DNA of 64,000 bases from Norana najaformis (taxonomy: Eukaryota > Annelida > Clitellata > Crassiclitellata > Hormogastridae), in contig OZ029927.1 in NCBI GenBank assembly GCA_964023275.1, positions 20,202,762 to 20,266,761 of the forward strand, given 5' to 3'. Shown here in pieces: positions 1-10,945 of this stretch. Position 1 is the stretch's first letter. Every line of letters starts with the position of its first letter. Below the pieces are notes generated by a model. The model worked only from the letters and a program-made list of their open reading frames with translations, did not search any database and was not told where the DNA came from. Both the position numbers and the translations under genes were made by a program.

Positions 1-75
1 ATCTAACCTAATGACTTCTATTGTGCCGTTATCATAATGCCCAAGGCATCAATCGATGGTCTCTTCAAGTAAAAT
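1..75 (-). repeat. 3' end of a non-LTR retrotransposon (ATTAG-tail family)
   Basis: Read on the minus strand, this is the conserved 3' end of the most common LINE family here: a stretch about a GACCATCGATTGATGCC core, a GGGCATTATGATAACGGC block, and a terminal ATTAGATTAG-like tail. The same end is seen in sense at about 1480-1545, 6600-6700, 13655-13790, 33040-33120, 35700-35812, 37010-37115, 55030-55130 and 60140-60205. It is a 5'-truncated fragment cut by the window edge. Confidence 0.7.
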
Positions 76-933
76 CGTAAGCCCTTGGAAAGCCAAGTCA
101 ACCATTATCATAACATGGACGGCACTATTTATGTAATGAAACAAACCAAGCTACTAAAAATGGTTAAGAACAGATAAAAAGCTGATAGCATTTAAAGTAC
201 TAGGAAAATATCACAGAAACTGCATAGCATTATTATTCTTTGATTTTGGCGCAGTCAGTCAGTCACTCACAAGAATCAGTTGGTCAGGAGCTATGTCCAA
301 ATTCCTGCTCACCTTCTTATTTGACCTTCATTTGCCTGCAGTTGAAGGTTTTCTTCTAACTGAACTATAACATTACTCTAAAGACTAGCTCCTTCAAAAA
401 GTTCTTAAAGGTTCTTTTAAAATTTAAATGTACAGCACACACACACCCACACACACACACACACACACACACTTCAACTGAAATGAACTTAAACACTCAA
501 CTTTTGGTATGCAAACAAACATTTGCAATATGTATGAGCGAGATCTAAATGAATTAATTTCTTCCCCAAGAATAAAAACTTAAAAAAATGTCAAAGTGAT
601 AGGCTACAGCATCATCTACGTAACTAAATGCATGAACAACACACTGAAGTAATTTATAGCGACACAGCTACATTTGCCATTTTGCCATGTCAACAGTTTA
701 CTGTGCAAATAAATATGATAAACAGCTAAAAACAACTTTTAAAACAAAATTCACGTACACGTACTCCGAAACAAAATGGCAGCTTCAACAGAACTACCTT
801 TGCAAATACCTTCATGATGAGGCTAAGATCCGGGTTTCACAACTACACGTATGAGATTAATTTATACATTTCTGCTAAAACGGAACTAAGTTTTGCTTCA
901 TGGAATACAAAGAAGAATGTGCTGGCATAAAAT
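76..933. other. Downstream flank of the Rheb-like gene, no gene seen
   Basis: AT-rich DNA beyond the stop codon of the minus-strand GTPase gene; part of it should be its 3' UTR. A (CA)n microsatellite lies at about 434-472. No convincing coding frame on either strand. Confidence 0.6.
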
Positions 934-3900
934 TCACAAACAGAAACAAAGCCTCAAGTGTTTTTTCTTCTTTGGCGCATCCAGCAAATGGTGTTGCCTA
1001 AGAGCGGAACTGAATATTTCTGAGACATTCTGTAAAATCAAAAACAATTTCAGGGTAAATATTACCATGGCAGGTATCACTGTGAACAATTCTGAAAAGA
1101 CATCATCCAAAAGAAATGTGAAAGCGCATCATTCATCTTGAATCACCAGATGATAACCTCAACAACTGCAATCATCAAGAACTGAACATTTCATAAGCCT
1201 CCTACCCTTGCTACTCAAACTAAACACTTCAGCTACGGTATACAGCTTAAATTTACATTTAACAATTCTGTCAAAGTTCAATATAGGAGTATCACAACCA
1301 TGTTTTATCACAACACCTACTAATGAGTTCTAAGTGACATAAGTACTGTCCGCTAACTTGCAGCAAGTACCATTTCAAACTGTTTACCCACCATAACCTA
1401 ACTTCTGTTTTTTTCTTACCTATAGGAGTTTGACCTCGCTTCTCTAATGGATTATGATTCTGATTATGATTTCACTTAAGGTGGTCATTAACTGGGGCAT
1501 TAAGATAACAGCGTTAAAGAGGTTGTTAGGTTAGATACATCAAACGTGTAGAATTGCTAGTTTAATAGTTAAAGGAAGAAAACAGAAAATAAATATACCT
1601 TATTCTCCTTGGCTGATGCTTCAATAAAGGTGCCTCTCCACTGCCTGGCAAGTTCTACTCCATCTTCGGTTTTTACGACCCTTTAAATTTTTATGCAGAA
1701 ACACGGTTCTTACAGTTAGTGAATACCACTGAGAACGAAAAAGTGGATGCGTTAGTTTAGCAAATGTAACACATTTGAAAGATTAAAAGGCAAAGGTAAC
1801 ACATTGGAAAAAAGCCAAAGGTAACACATTTGAAAGATAAAAAGGCAAAGGTAACACATTTGAAAGATTAAAAAGGCAAAGATTCCTCTTCTACAGATCC
1901 TATCCTGATTCCTCTTCTTCCCCTTATCTATCCCGCAGATCCAATTCCAAACACCACTCACCGTAGCCGTCTGACTGCCTGCCTGCCTGACTCTTGGATC
2001 TTGACCTGGAACCAAATCCTTCGTGAATATCGATTTTGTTTGACTGGACGCCTGTGAATAATCTGGATCCCGCGACTTAGCTTTTGTTGGGCACTGTAGA
2101 AATCTCAAGTTTACAATTACGATTACTTGTATGTTTTTCCGTATGAAAACTAATCAGAGGCATAGTCTCAAGACCAAACATCTTTGGAAGACAAAACCAA
2201 AGCCACTGAAATCCAACAAGACATCTTCTTTCTTTTGTCAACATGAATTGGTTCTCATTCAACAACCCAAAAAACACGGATCTAGTTTTCAATAGATGGT
2301 TAACACGACCAAATACTAAAACTAACATAAAAATAATTTCTTACTGAATCCACACAAATTTCATCTTAATTGGCAAACTAATTACATGTAAACAGAGATC
2401 ATGGAACGACAGATTCAAAGAATTTCTGTCTGGTGGTTACAGTAACAAACATTCAATTTTACAACTAACCTGCTTTCATTCAGATCAACTTTGTTTCCAA
2501 CAAGAACAATTGGTATTTTCCTAAAACACAGCAATATAAATATATAGATTACAAAATATTCCAAAAGATAAAAATATATACACTCTGAAATATTTTAAAA
2601 GATGCACATAAACAAACTCTGAAATATAAATTTTTTTGAAAATCTGGAAAAGCAGCAAAGAAAATGTTTATGAATGCCTTATTTATGCTGAAAGAGATCC
2701 ATACCAAAATCTGTCAACTTTTTCAATAACAACTAACTCGTTATACAAGAAAGTTAACTGAAACTGTACTTGTTCAAAAACTAGTTTAGATACAAGTTAC
2801 TAGTACTGCCTATCTGATCTGAGCATCATATAAAATCCCTTAACCAACATAAAAAGTCATTATCAATAAATACCTACAAACAGTAAAGTTTAAAATGATG
2901 CATTTTTGGTGATAAGACAGAACTAAATCTTTACTTACAACATTCCACCCATTTTATCTTCAAGTTGTTCATGGATGTTCGCTAGGACTTCAAAACTACA
3001 ATGGTTTTGAAACAGAAACAGCGTTTAAGAAATTACATTGAAGCAGTCAGGTTTACACAAAAATCATGAAGAAAATCTTAACAAGTCCAAACATCTCCCT
3101 CACTCAGTTTGCTGAAGTCCAATAAATAACTGGTACAACTCATGAAGAGACAACCACATTCGTGTGTTAAATGCATAATTATACCATACACAATGTATAT
3201 ATTATAACACAATACAATACCACATTTCTAGCGTACACTTACCGGCATGCCTGTAGTAGTTTAACTGCAATTAGTAGCGTCTATTACGCCGATGTCTAAT
3301 GCACAAAGCTTTAGCTGATGGTGCACCAAAACCAAGCAGAAATCAGGTCAATATCCAAAAGATCAGCCTACTAAGACAGAGAGGCAGCATAAAGTGGATA
3401 AGCAAGTTGAAAAAGGTAAGTCCTAAACTGTGAACGAAATGACACAATGATCAGTAACCAACAGCGTATTCTGTTGGCAATCTGAATATAATACAACGCA
3501 ATGCAATTCAATATAACATAAATACGTAAAGTATCCCGTATCCCACAAGTGAGACATAGGGGAAGCACTCATTTCCTTTTCTTTAGGTCCTTGAGCCAGT
3601 AATGGACGAATCCTAAGGTCCCCAACACAGGGCCAGTGCACTGCAGGACTTGTCGTTTACTTCCCAGTTTACGCTGGTATCAAATTATGCTACTAATCTG
3701 AACAAGAGCATCTTAAGCCTACGCTTGAACACTCTGGGTCAGTCATTTATATGTACATATGTTAAATGTACGTATACGCTAAATCCAACAAACCTTTTGT
3801 TTGATGTCACAGAATAGACTAAAATCCAGCCATCGACGTTCATGCAGACATTCTGCGGCAGATCAGAAAGCTCATCCTGAAAATAAAATATTGCACATTC

Positions 3901-5948
3901 AACAATTCCGATCTCATTCCATACAATTAACAGACACCTTACTAAAAGCAAGTTTTCATTCCTCACTGTGCAACACAGTTGTCTATCGGTTACGCGTTTC
4001 GTCAATGACCATGCAGTTGCAGGTTTGAATCTGCATAACGACTCTGAGCAAGTTGTTTGCGCACACCATGCCTCTGTCACCAAGCAGAAGAATTTGGTAC
4101 TGGCATAAACTAGGAAGTAAATGGCAAGTCCTGCAATGTACTGGCCTCATGTCCAGGTCCTTGGGATCTGTCCATGGCCCGCTCAAAAGCCAAAGAAAAG
4201 GAATGCATGCCTCCCCTATGTTCTTCGTGGGACATAGAACCTTTACTTTACTTTACTGTGCATGATTTATTAAAAATCAACTGGAATCAAACTTAGCCAG
4301 CAAAGAATGATAACACTATCAGCAAAAGATGAGCTGAAACTGTACACAAATCCTCTGCAGTGACACAGTGACATCACAATGCAAATGTACAGATGCCTTG
4401 TTTAACTTGGCACCAGACAAATTCTAAACTATTCATGGTCATCTGAATTTTGTCCAATCTCACCTACATGTTGCAACCCATCTAAAGGTATTCTTCAAGA
4501 AAAACCTTATTATTATAAAAACAATATCAAATAAAAATTAAGACTTAAAAACTTCATAAATTACACTACTTCCATGTAACAGAGTCCCATACCTGCCCTG
4601 CGGTATCAAGAAGTTCCAACCGATAAAGTTGATCATCAACTTTAACTGTCTTTCCATATGCTAAAATAACAATTAATAACAATTTGATAAACACAAGAGT
4701 CATTTTGCACTGCTATTCTGAGCCATACAATATTGACGCTTCCAAATTTTTCACCCATCCAACATTAAAAATACAGCAATAAACACCTAAGTGATTTCAA
4801 TGTTTTTTTAAGTTTTAAGCTTTTATTTCAAACTGGTGTCTTACAATAACAGACTTTGATCTTTGTGGAATGCCTTACTGATACCAGTAAACCTAAGCTT
4901 CCATACAGCTCTACTATCTTAATATATAAAGTAACACTGGCTAACACATACGTCAAGGTGCCTCTGAGTGTGAGCATGAGGATGCCAGCTCGCATCCTGG
5001 TCATGGCTTATTTCAGAGATTTTAATCTCGAGCTAGCACGGCCCGTACACGGGGACCTTAAATGGTGTGGCGCCCATTCAGACGGGCAGTGGTGGTGAAG
5101 GATCTCACCCGATTACTGCACTGAAAAATGAGCAGGGTCAAGGCCACGCGGTTTATAGAAAAACACATATATGAACCTTATATTTTACTTAAACTTGCAT
5201 TATGCGTAATGGGATTACTGGTGAATCAATAAATGGATTTAGTTCTTAATTCATTTCAGAATTGGTTTATGTTGAAACACATAATGGGGCAACAAACAGC
5301 TGATGGGATAACACTGCAAACACATTTCACAAACAAGTTTCAACCTTTTTCAGCATTTTCTACTGGTTAATTTCTTCAAAACTGGCTCTGTAACTTACTA
5401 TTTTGCACAGTGGGATCATATTCTTCCGTAAAATTACGATCGACGAACTGTGACAGGAGAGAAGACTTTCCTGCAAAATGAGAGTAGAGTTTTAAACTTT
5501 AATTGTAAATGAAAATTCCTATGGCGCCTTCACAGCCTATTATCATTTTATCACTGTCGAGCAATGAAAAAGCCGTGACTACGAATAATTATAATTAATT
5601 TACGTAGGCCTACGTCGTGGCAGTGTACTTCAAAAAATAACATCTTTAAAAGTTAACCGCGTTCAGTGCCTTCATTTCAGTCTATACTGAATTAACCGTT
5701 ACAGAAATGTTTCTAACAAAATGGCTTTCAATGACGCAGTCAGAATTGGTTCAAAGCGCTTCTGCCATTGGAAATCGACAAAAACACGTGAGTCGGTATA
5801 CAACTCGATAAGAATCCGTCTCGAAATCACTGAATTATTCGACGATACTGCTTCAAAAATAAGCACGAAAAATCGTAATGTTTACATAAGTTTACTAACC
5901 GACGCCACGAAATCCGATGACAGCGAATTTTCTGTATTTCAGTCGCAT
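934..5948 (-). CDS. Rheb-like: Rheb-type Ras-family small GTPase, eight coding exons
   Basis: A spliced gene built by eye from GT-AG exons in compatible phase: 5900-5948, 5399-5470, 4593-4660, 3794-3876, 2939-2995, 2470-2520, 1599-1680 and 934-1029. The lengths sum to 558 nt, giving 185 residues and a stop; Rheb proteins are usually about 184. The P-loop is GFRGVGKS (residues 12-19), with the Arg that Rheb carries where Ras has Gly12. Switch I is YDPTVQNTY, G3 is DTAGQDE (59-65), G4 is NKVD (119-122) and G5 is SAK (149-151). The C-terminus has four lysines and ends CFCL, a CaaX-like box; final Leu favours geranylgeranylation, whereas Rheb is normally farnesylated. Rheb in the GTP form activates TORC1 on lysosomal membranes. 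Introns hold LINE and SINE insertions but no exon is interrupted. A divergent Rheb paralogue is possible; other Ras subfamilies are less likely. Confidence 0.9.
1370..1545 (+). repeat. LINE 3' fragment in intron 7 of the GTPase gene
   Basis: Antisense to the host gene. It matches the copies at 35640-35812 and 54955-55130: a pyrimidine-rich ACCATAACCTAACTTCTG stretch, the TTATGATTCTGATTATGATT block, a GATAACAGCG block and a short TTAGGTTAGATA tail. The reverse transcriptase part is missing. Confidence 0.65.
1765..1890. repeat. Short tandem repeat, about four units of 30-35 bp
   Basis: Four imperfect direct copies of a unit containing GAAAGATTAAAAGGCAAAGG and TAACACATT, in intron 6 of the Rheb-like gene and ending at the interspersed repeat that starts near 1905. 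Confidence 0.75.
1905..2130 (+). repeat. Interspersed repeat R1 with GATTAC-type tail
   Basis: About 225 bp lying antisense in intron 6. Landmarks are GTCTGACTGCCTGCCTGCC, GATCTTGACCTGGAAC, GACTTAGCTTTTGTTGGGC, CTGTAGAAATCTC and a terminal ACAATTACGATTAC. Related copies are at 8930-9180(-), 9222-9420(-), 21228-21335, 55905-56165 and 60225-60370. I saw no internal promoter boxes or coding potential. The constant tail suggests retroposition, by a SINE or a LINE 3' end. Confidence 0.7.
3371..3450 (-). repeat. LINE ORF2 C-terminal scrap
   Basis: Minus-strand translation gives SFRSQFRTYLFQLAYPLY, the end of a LINE ORF2 of the same family as the copies at 22755-23275 and 45630-48395. It lies in intron 4 of the Rheb-like gene, in the same orientation as the host gene, next to a SINE fragment. 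Confidence 0.6.
3535..3692 (-). repeat. SINE-A fragment (3' body)
   Basis: Reverse complement of the SINE-A body seen in full at 15341-15605. It shares GCGTAAACTGGGAAGTAAACG, CAAGTCCTGCAGTGCACTGG and the CCATTACTGGCTCAAGG region. The tRNA-like head is missing. It is in intron 4. Confidence 0.75.
3945..4262 (+). repeat. SINE-A, nearly full length
   Basis: tRNA-derived SINE in intron 3, antisense to the host gene. The head has a CACAGTTGTCTATCGG A-box-like region and GCAGGTTTGAATCTGC as a decayed B box. The body has CTGGCATAAACTAGGAAG and AAGTCCTGCAATGTACTGGC. The 3' end is a short (CTTTA)n tail at 4240-4258. Other copies are at 3535-3692(-), 15341-15605 and 41303-41575. Confidence 0.8.
4975..5165 (+). 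repeat. Interspersed repeat R2
   Basis: Shares GGGCAGTGGTGGTGAAGGAT-like and AAAATGAGCAGGGTCAAGGC sequence with the insertion at 20775-20895, which splits a GPCR relic. It sits in intron 2. The class is unknown; it could be a SINE 3' region. Confidence 0.55.
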
Positions 5949-6590
5949 TTTCGGGGTTTTCGTCGCACACCCCACAATCAAAGTATATGACACATACTAA
6001 ACGAAAACAACAACCATCGGCCCACACGGCTTCGGTTGTGACACAATGACGTCATGCTTATTTTTAGAACTGATACACTCGAGTTGGTAATCCTTTGCCA
6101 TCCAGCATAATAAACTTTGACAGCTGCATTACCTAGAACGATTAATAAGCTAATAGATTAGAACGCAAGGCCCTACCGACGAAACTCTGTATGATTAATG
6201 ACTTTGTATGATGTGGAATAAACTTCCGCCAGAATTACGATAATTATCTGACCCATCCAACCAGTGGCGTGCCTGGCCGTGAGTCCTGGTAATCGTTATC
6301 AAACACTCAAGATTTCCACAGCGCAAGATGTAGGCTCTATAAATCCTGAAACTACACTTACGATCTAATCTATTTATACGCTCAGTATCAGTCAGACACC
6401 CTAGAATTTTCCTTCTCGGGCTCTTAGCGCTCTCGAATCAAAAGATACTGCTACTGATAATGAATCCTTCATTAGTCCAGAGACCTATAACGCATTGCTG
6501 CTTGTTAATTACTTAACTGTCAAAATAACTGAGTTTTACAATTATTTTCCCTTTTGAGGCCTTGAATTTCAAATGAACATCGAGCATGCT
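5949..6590. other. 5' flank and probable promoter region of the Rheb-like gene
   Basis: No coding sequence. The start codon is at 5946-5948 on the minus strand, so the 5' UTR and promoter should lie here. No clear TATA box was found. The one recognisable site is the CRE at 6047-6054. Confidence 0.5.
6047..6054. promoter_or_regulatory. Palindromic CRE (TGACGTCA)
   Basis: A perfect TGACGTCA palindrome 99 bp upstream of the minus-strand ATG, where a CREB/ATF site would be expected in a TATA-less housekeeping promoter. An 8-mer can occur by chance, so the call rests on its position. Confidence 0.5.
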
Positions 6591-6599
6591 TATAGGTGT

Positions 6600-6700
6600 G
6601 TATGCGTGCTTCTGTTGGGCCGTTATCATAAAGCCCTAGGCATCATGATAACAGTACTAGTATAGCGACGCTCTATAAGTTGTTAGATAAGATTAGATTA
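6600..6700 (+). repeat. LINE 3' tail (ATTAG family)
   Basis: Decayed copy of the ATTAG-tail LINE 3' end: TAGGCATCATGATAACAG, a CTATAAGTTGTTAGATAAG block and a GATTAGATTAGA tail. A second, inverted scrap of the same end (GGGCCGTTATCATAAAGCCC) precedes it at 6617-6636. Confidence 0.55.
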
Positions 6701-6839
6701 GACGTGTGTGATCGCTTCTGTAAATTTGTGTTACCCTGAAATTATCGATGAATTTTACCCTCGACCCTCTCAGGCGCCTTGCTCATGACCCCCACTTCTC
6801 ACTGTCTGTATGCCTGCCTGCCTGTCTGTCTCTATCTAC

Positions 6840-6842
6840 AGT

Positions 6843-6892
<50 letters not shown>

Positions 6893-6922
6893 TAATCAGT
6901 CAGTCAGTCAGTCAGTCAGTCA

Positions 6923-6977
<55 letters not shown>

Positions 6978-7015
6978 AATCTATCTATCTATCTATCTAT
7001 CTATCTATGCCTATA
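6840..7015. repeat. Compound tetranucleotide microsatellite
   Basis: Four arrays in series: (ATCA)n at about 6842-6893, (GTCA)n at about 6897-6923, (CTGT)n at about 6924-6968, then (CTAT)n to about 7010. Each motif differs from the next by one or two bases. All long translations across it are artefacts. Confidence 0.95.
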
Positions 7016-7995
7016 TGTGAGCCCGTTCGCCCATCTGTCCATCTAAGAGCTTTCAAAACGCTGGTTCAAACTCTATCATTCGCTAGATGGCCTGCTACAT
7101 ACCAATTATGCGGCAGTTTAGTTAGGTAGAATTTTGTACTTTTAAAGCTTAAAAACGAAAAAGTCCGATAAAACATAGTTAAGTTTTGTTCAAAAAATGT
7201 ATAAATTTTACAGAGAATATTTTGATGCAATTTTGTTGAAATTATGTCTTTCAATGGAGTGTTTCGATTTTAGATAATATCGTGTTTGAAACACCTCTTT
7301 AACCGGAAACAATATATTTCATAGAAACAAACTAGCGATTTTTCAACAATGCGCTATAAAAACAAATGTAAGAATTTTTATCGAACCGAATATCTTCGGT
7401 TCCTAATACCAGATAACGTTAAACGTGAATCATGAATTTTGTGTGGAAGCCTTCTTCAAAATTTTTCAGAGTAAGATGTTGAAGATGGTTTCAGATAAAT
7501 ATCATAATTTTGTCTTCCTTCAGAAATTTGTGTGTATGTACGTACTATGTATGTATGTAGGCACTTACTTAATATAGCGCCTTTAGATACCTTACAAAAG
7601 CGCTGCACTATTAATAATAATATCAATAAAAATATCAATATGAAAATTTCTTATTGTCTCTTAATAAACGCCAAGTCGAAATTAAAGTTATCGGGTGAGA
7701 TCCTTCAACACTGAGTCTTCATCTTTCATTCTTCATGTTAGTCATATCTGACTGTAATCGTAATCTCGAGAACGACTCACGCGCTACCTAAAAGCTAAGC
7801 GCAGAACATCAACTTAGTTGCAAGCGCTGCGTCAAGTCAGAGGGGTTGTCCAAAGATGTCATGTGAAGAAAGGAGACACAAAGCTGTTATTTGTGGGTTG
7901 GGTTTCGACTGAGAGAAATAAAACGGTGGAGTATTTGATGGATCAGGGTAAGAATATGTGGCACTAGTTTTCATTGGAAAGCCTGGGGATTAATT
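7016..7995. other. Intergenic, no gene; half of a diverged repeat pair
   Basis: No credible coding frame. The stretch at about 7255-7400 (GAAACACCTCTTT, a GCGCTATA block, TCGGTTC) resembles 8486-8640, so an unidentified repeat is present twice, either side of the GTCC array. Confidence 0.45.
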
Positions 7996-8237
7996 GTCCG
8001 TCCGTCCGTCCGTCCGTCCGTCCGTCCGTCCGTCCGTCCGTCCGTCCGTCCGTCCGTCCGTCCGTCCGTCCGTCCGTCCGTCCGTCCGTCCGTCCGTCCG
8101 TCCGTCCGTCCGTCCGTCCGTCCGTCCGTCCGTCCGTCCGTCCGTCCGTCCGTCCGTCCGTCCGTCCGTCCGTCCGTCCGTCCGTCCGTCCGTCCGTCCG
8201 TCCGTCCGTCCGTCCGTCCGTCCGTCCGTCCGTCCGT
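7996..8237. repeat. Perfect (GTCC)n microsatellite, about 60 units
   Basis: 242 bp of GTCC with no interruption. Both strands are open in several frames, giving poly-(PSVR) and poly-(DGRT); neither is flanked by coding sequence. Perfection over this length implies a young or fast-mutating array. The assembled length may be compressed. Confidence 0.98.
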
Positions 8238-8929
8238 GTCAATAACAGATTTGCAAACTTCCTCAATCGTCAGATACGCAACGAGGACCATATTATTCGC
8301 CAGATGGCGCGATAATTATTCTTCAATTGTTTAAGTTCTGAAGCTTCAAGAAAAATAAATAAAGCCAATAAGACAATTAATTTTTGCTCAGTTTATATTG
8401 CAAATTATTACCAAAACTGTTTATATATAAAAATGTAGAAATTGTTTTACCTTTATAATCTTTAAAGCAACAGTATTGTTGATTAGTCGAAACACCTCTT
8501 TGACGGAAAATTAATTATTTTATAAGCGGAAACTGTCACTGGCAAAACAAGGCGCTATATAAGTGTTATAAAATATTTTTCCAACGAATCGAGTAACATC
8601 GGTTCGGATTTAAACAAATAATAAACTCAATTATTTATATGTTATCATTTTGTTTTATTAATTTTACAATTTTATTACTTATCTTTCCCAGTTATCGAGT
8701 TTTTAAAATTTATAGGCATTCTTTCCAACTTATGGATGTTGATATATCTCGATACTTCGCTAGAAATTAACCTTGAAAGGAGTTTGAGGATGTCTTAGTT
8801 ATGTTATTCAAAATTGCCTTCTCAAAGGCGGGAAGACACGGGGTCAAGGGAGGGGTCAATTGACCCCAATTCTGAGTGTAGAGGTCTTGCTACAGCGAGG
8901 AACCCGACATCTCGCGCCATCACCTTCTC
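8238..8929. other. Intergenic, no gene
   Basis: AT-rich DNA. Contains the second member of the diverged repeat pair (8486-8640) noted for 7255-7400. No coding frame or RNA gene recognised. Confidence 0.45.
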
Positions 8930-9420
8930 AGGGTATCGTAATCGTAATCTTGAGATTTCTACAGCGCCCAACGAAAGCTAAGTCGCGGGAACCAGCTTAT
9001 TCACAGGCGCTCAGTCAAAACAAAATCGATAGGCAAAAGGGTTTGGTTCCAGGTCAAGATCCAAAAGTCAGAAGGAGGGACAGCGTGGCAGCTTTGGGGG
9101 ATGGTGTTTTAGGTTGGATAGGGGGGAGATAAGAGGAAGAAGGGGTGTATGGATAGGATCTGTGAAAGAGGAATGTTTTCAGTTTTAGTGAAAGGCCGAT
9201 GCAGAAATTGCAAGCGGTGGAGCTCGTAATCGTAATCTCGAGATTTCTACAGCGCCCAAGTCGCGGGAACCAGCTTATTCACAGGCGCTCAGTCAAAACA
9301 AAATCGTTAAGCAAAAGGGTTCGTTCCGGGTCAAGATCCAAGAGTTGGGCAGTCAGACAGTCGGACGGCTACGGTGGGTGGTGTTTGGAATCGGATCTGC
9401 AAGATAGATAAGGGGATGTC
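8930..9420 (-). repeat. Two R1 repeats in tandem
   Basis: Two reverse-oriented R1 copies, 8930-9180 and 9222-9420. Each begins with TCGTAATCGTAATCT and CGAGATTTCTACAGCGCCC and continues through GGAACCAGCTTATTCACAGG. The second lacks a few bases after GCGCCCAA. The head-to-tail arrangement suggests local duplication or two insertions at one site. Confidence 0.75.
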
Positions 9421-9789
9421 AAGTTAGAACTTAAACGTTGTATTTGAGCTCGATTCTGTAAATATAATATGTGGAAGAGCATCGACCCTTGAAAATAACA
9501 AGAAGGCATACTACTATGGATCGCATAGTAGGCCTGTAGGCCTATAGCATTGACACTGCAACTACTGATCTTCACCAGTGAATGATTTCTACCAGCTGAA
9601 CAGTCAGTCACCTCTGGAGATCTTGCCACACTGTTTCTTATGAAAAATATTCCGTAGGTACGTCAGCATAATTTATCGATATCTCACTAAACAAAACAAT
9701 TGATTTTTACAAGCAAATTTATTACTGTACATAATTATAAACGCCAGTAATATAGGCTACTCAAGTTAATTAAGGTAACCAATCTTAAA

Positions 9790-10608
9790 TCTTGGATCGG
9801 AGTTGCGGTTAGTGGACGCACGTTGAACAACCTAAGATATGCGGATGATATTGTCCTCATCGCCACCTCGGCTGGCGCTTTGCAACAGCTGATGGACAGG
9901 ATCAATGTCGTGTCAAGCAGATATGGACTAGAGGTAAATACAAAGAAGACAAAGGTGATGACCGTCGCTAAAACAAGGACAAATGTCTCCATCCTGTGTA
10001 ATGGAATACAGCTGGAGCAGCTTGAGTCCTTCCGATATCTGGGGGCTGTAATAGATGAAACTGGCGATGGCAGCAAAGAGATAAGATCAAGATTCGGCAT
10101 GGCGAGTACGGCTATGGGTTCTCTTTCATGCATCTGGAAGGATCGATCTATGAGCCGGGACATGAAGAGGAGGGTGTTGGAGACGATGGTGTGGTCGGTG
10201 GCGTTGTATGGCTGTGAGACATGGACTCTGAGGGCCGTAGATAGAAAAAGAATATCAGCTTTTGAAATGACAGCATATAGGAAGTTACTGCTGGTCAGCT
10301 GGAGGCAACACAGAACAAATGCCTCAATATTGGAAGAACTGAGACCAACGATAAGATTGCTGGAGGTAGTGAAGGGCAGGAAGTTGAGATATTTCGGCCA
10401 CCTACTTCGCGAAAACAAACTCTCTGCTCACCTATTACAGGGATATGTAGAGGGATCAAGACCAAGGGGAAGACCGAGGCGAAGATGGATGGACGACATT
10501 AAAGAATGGACTGGACTATCAGAAGCGGAATGCATCGGGAGCACACGGGACAGGACGGCATGGAGAGGGCTGATATCGACGACTCTGGTCTCCGACCTTC
10601 AGAAATGA
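9790..10608 (+). CDS. RTE LINE ORF2, C-terminal part (reverse transcriptase and tail)
   Basis: Open through the whole insertion; the first ATG is at 9823. It starts within the palm (NNLRYADDIVLIATS, catalytic YADD), then has KTKVM, FRYLGAVIDE and the long RTE C-terminal region: LYGCETWTL, RKLRYFGHLLR and RPRGRPRRRWMDDIKEWTG. This order is that of BovB/RTE elements. Everything before the palm YADD (endonuclease, fingers) was lost by 5' truncation. No stop or frameshift in 270 codons points to a recent insertion. Confidence 0.9.
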   Translation, partial: SWIGVAVSGRTLNNLRYADDIVLIATSAGALQQLMDRINVVSSRYGLEVNTKKTKVMTVAKTRTNVSILCNGIQLEQLESFRYLGAVIDETGDGSKEIRSRFGMASTAMGSLSCIWKDRSMSRDMKRRVLETMVWSVALYGCETWTLRAVDRKRISAFEMTAYRKLLLVSWRQHRTNASILEELRPTIRLLEVVKGRKLRYFGHLLRENKLSAHLLQGYVEGSRPRGRPRRRWMDDIKEWTGLSEAECIGSTRDRTAWRGLISTTLVSDLQK

Positions 10609-10624
10609 GGATGGACATATACGG
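9790..10624 (+). mobile_element. 5'-truncated RTE-clade LINE with 9-bp target duplication
   Basis: Flanked by AATCTTAAA at 9781-9789 and 10625-10633. The partner block reads straight through at about 33930 with no insert, so this is a bona fide insertion after the duplication. It carries the end of an RTE/BovB-like ORF2 that stops at 10608, sixteen bases before the duplicated target. The short 3' end without a long poly-A fits RTE elements. Confidence 0.88.
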
Positions 10625-10759
10625 AATCTTAAACGGGCCCTGTGTGAAGACTGAGTTGACCTTTCGAGCCCCGACATTTACTACCTCTTGCAAATACATG
10701 TACCAAGTACTGTAAATATTTGATTTAGTAGGCCTATTATCTATGTTGGTGATTTTAAA

Positions 10760-10945
10760 AAGGCTATTCAACTGAATTCAATTCAATTGAATTCAGTTCA
10801 AGTGTATCTAATTGAATCGAATTCAGTTCAAATGAATTAAGTTGAATGGAATTGATTTCAATTCAACTGAATTCAATTCCATTGAATTTTATTCAGTTGA
10901 ATTCGATTCAATCGAATTCTATTCAATTAACTCAAATTCAAATGA
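10760..10945. repeat. GAATTC-rich palindromic repeats, degenerate
   Basis: Dense irregular copies of TTGAATTCAGTTCAA-like sequence. The partner block has a clean tandem array of the same motif at 34080-34210, so the array expanded in B or decayed in A. Confidence 0.8.

Noticed and set aside
893-1141. 82-residue plus-strand frame
   Set aside because: It lies antisense over the last coding exon of the Rheb-like gene.
7964-8315. Long open frames on both strands coding poly-(PSVR) and poly-(DGRT)
   Set aside because: They are translations of the GTCC microsatellite with no flanking coding sequence or splice signals.
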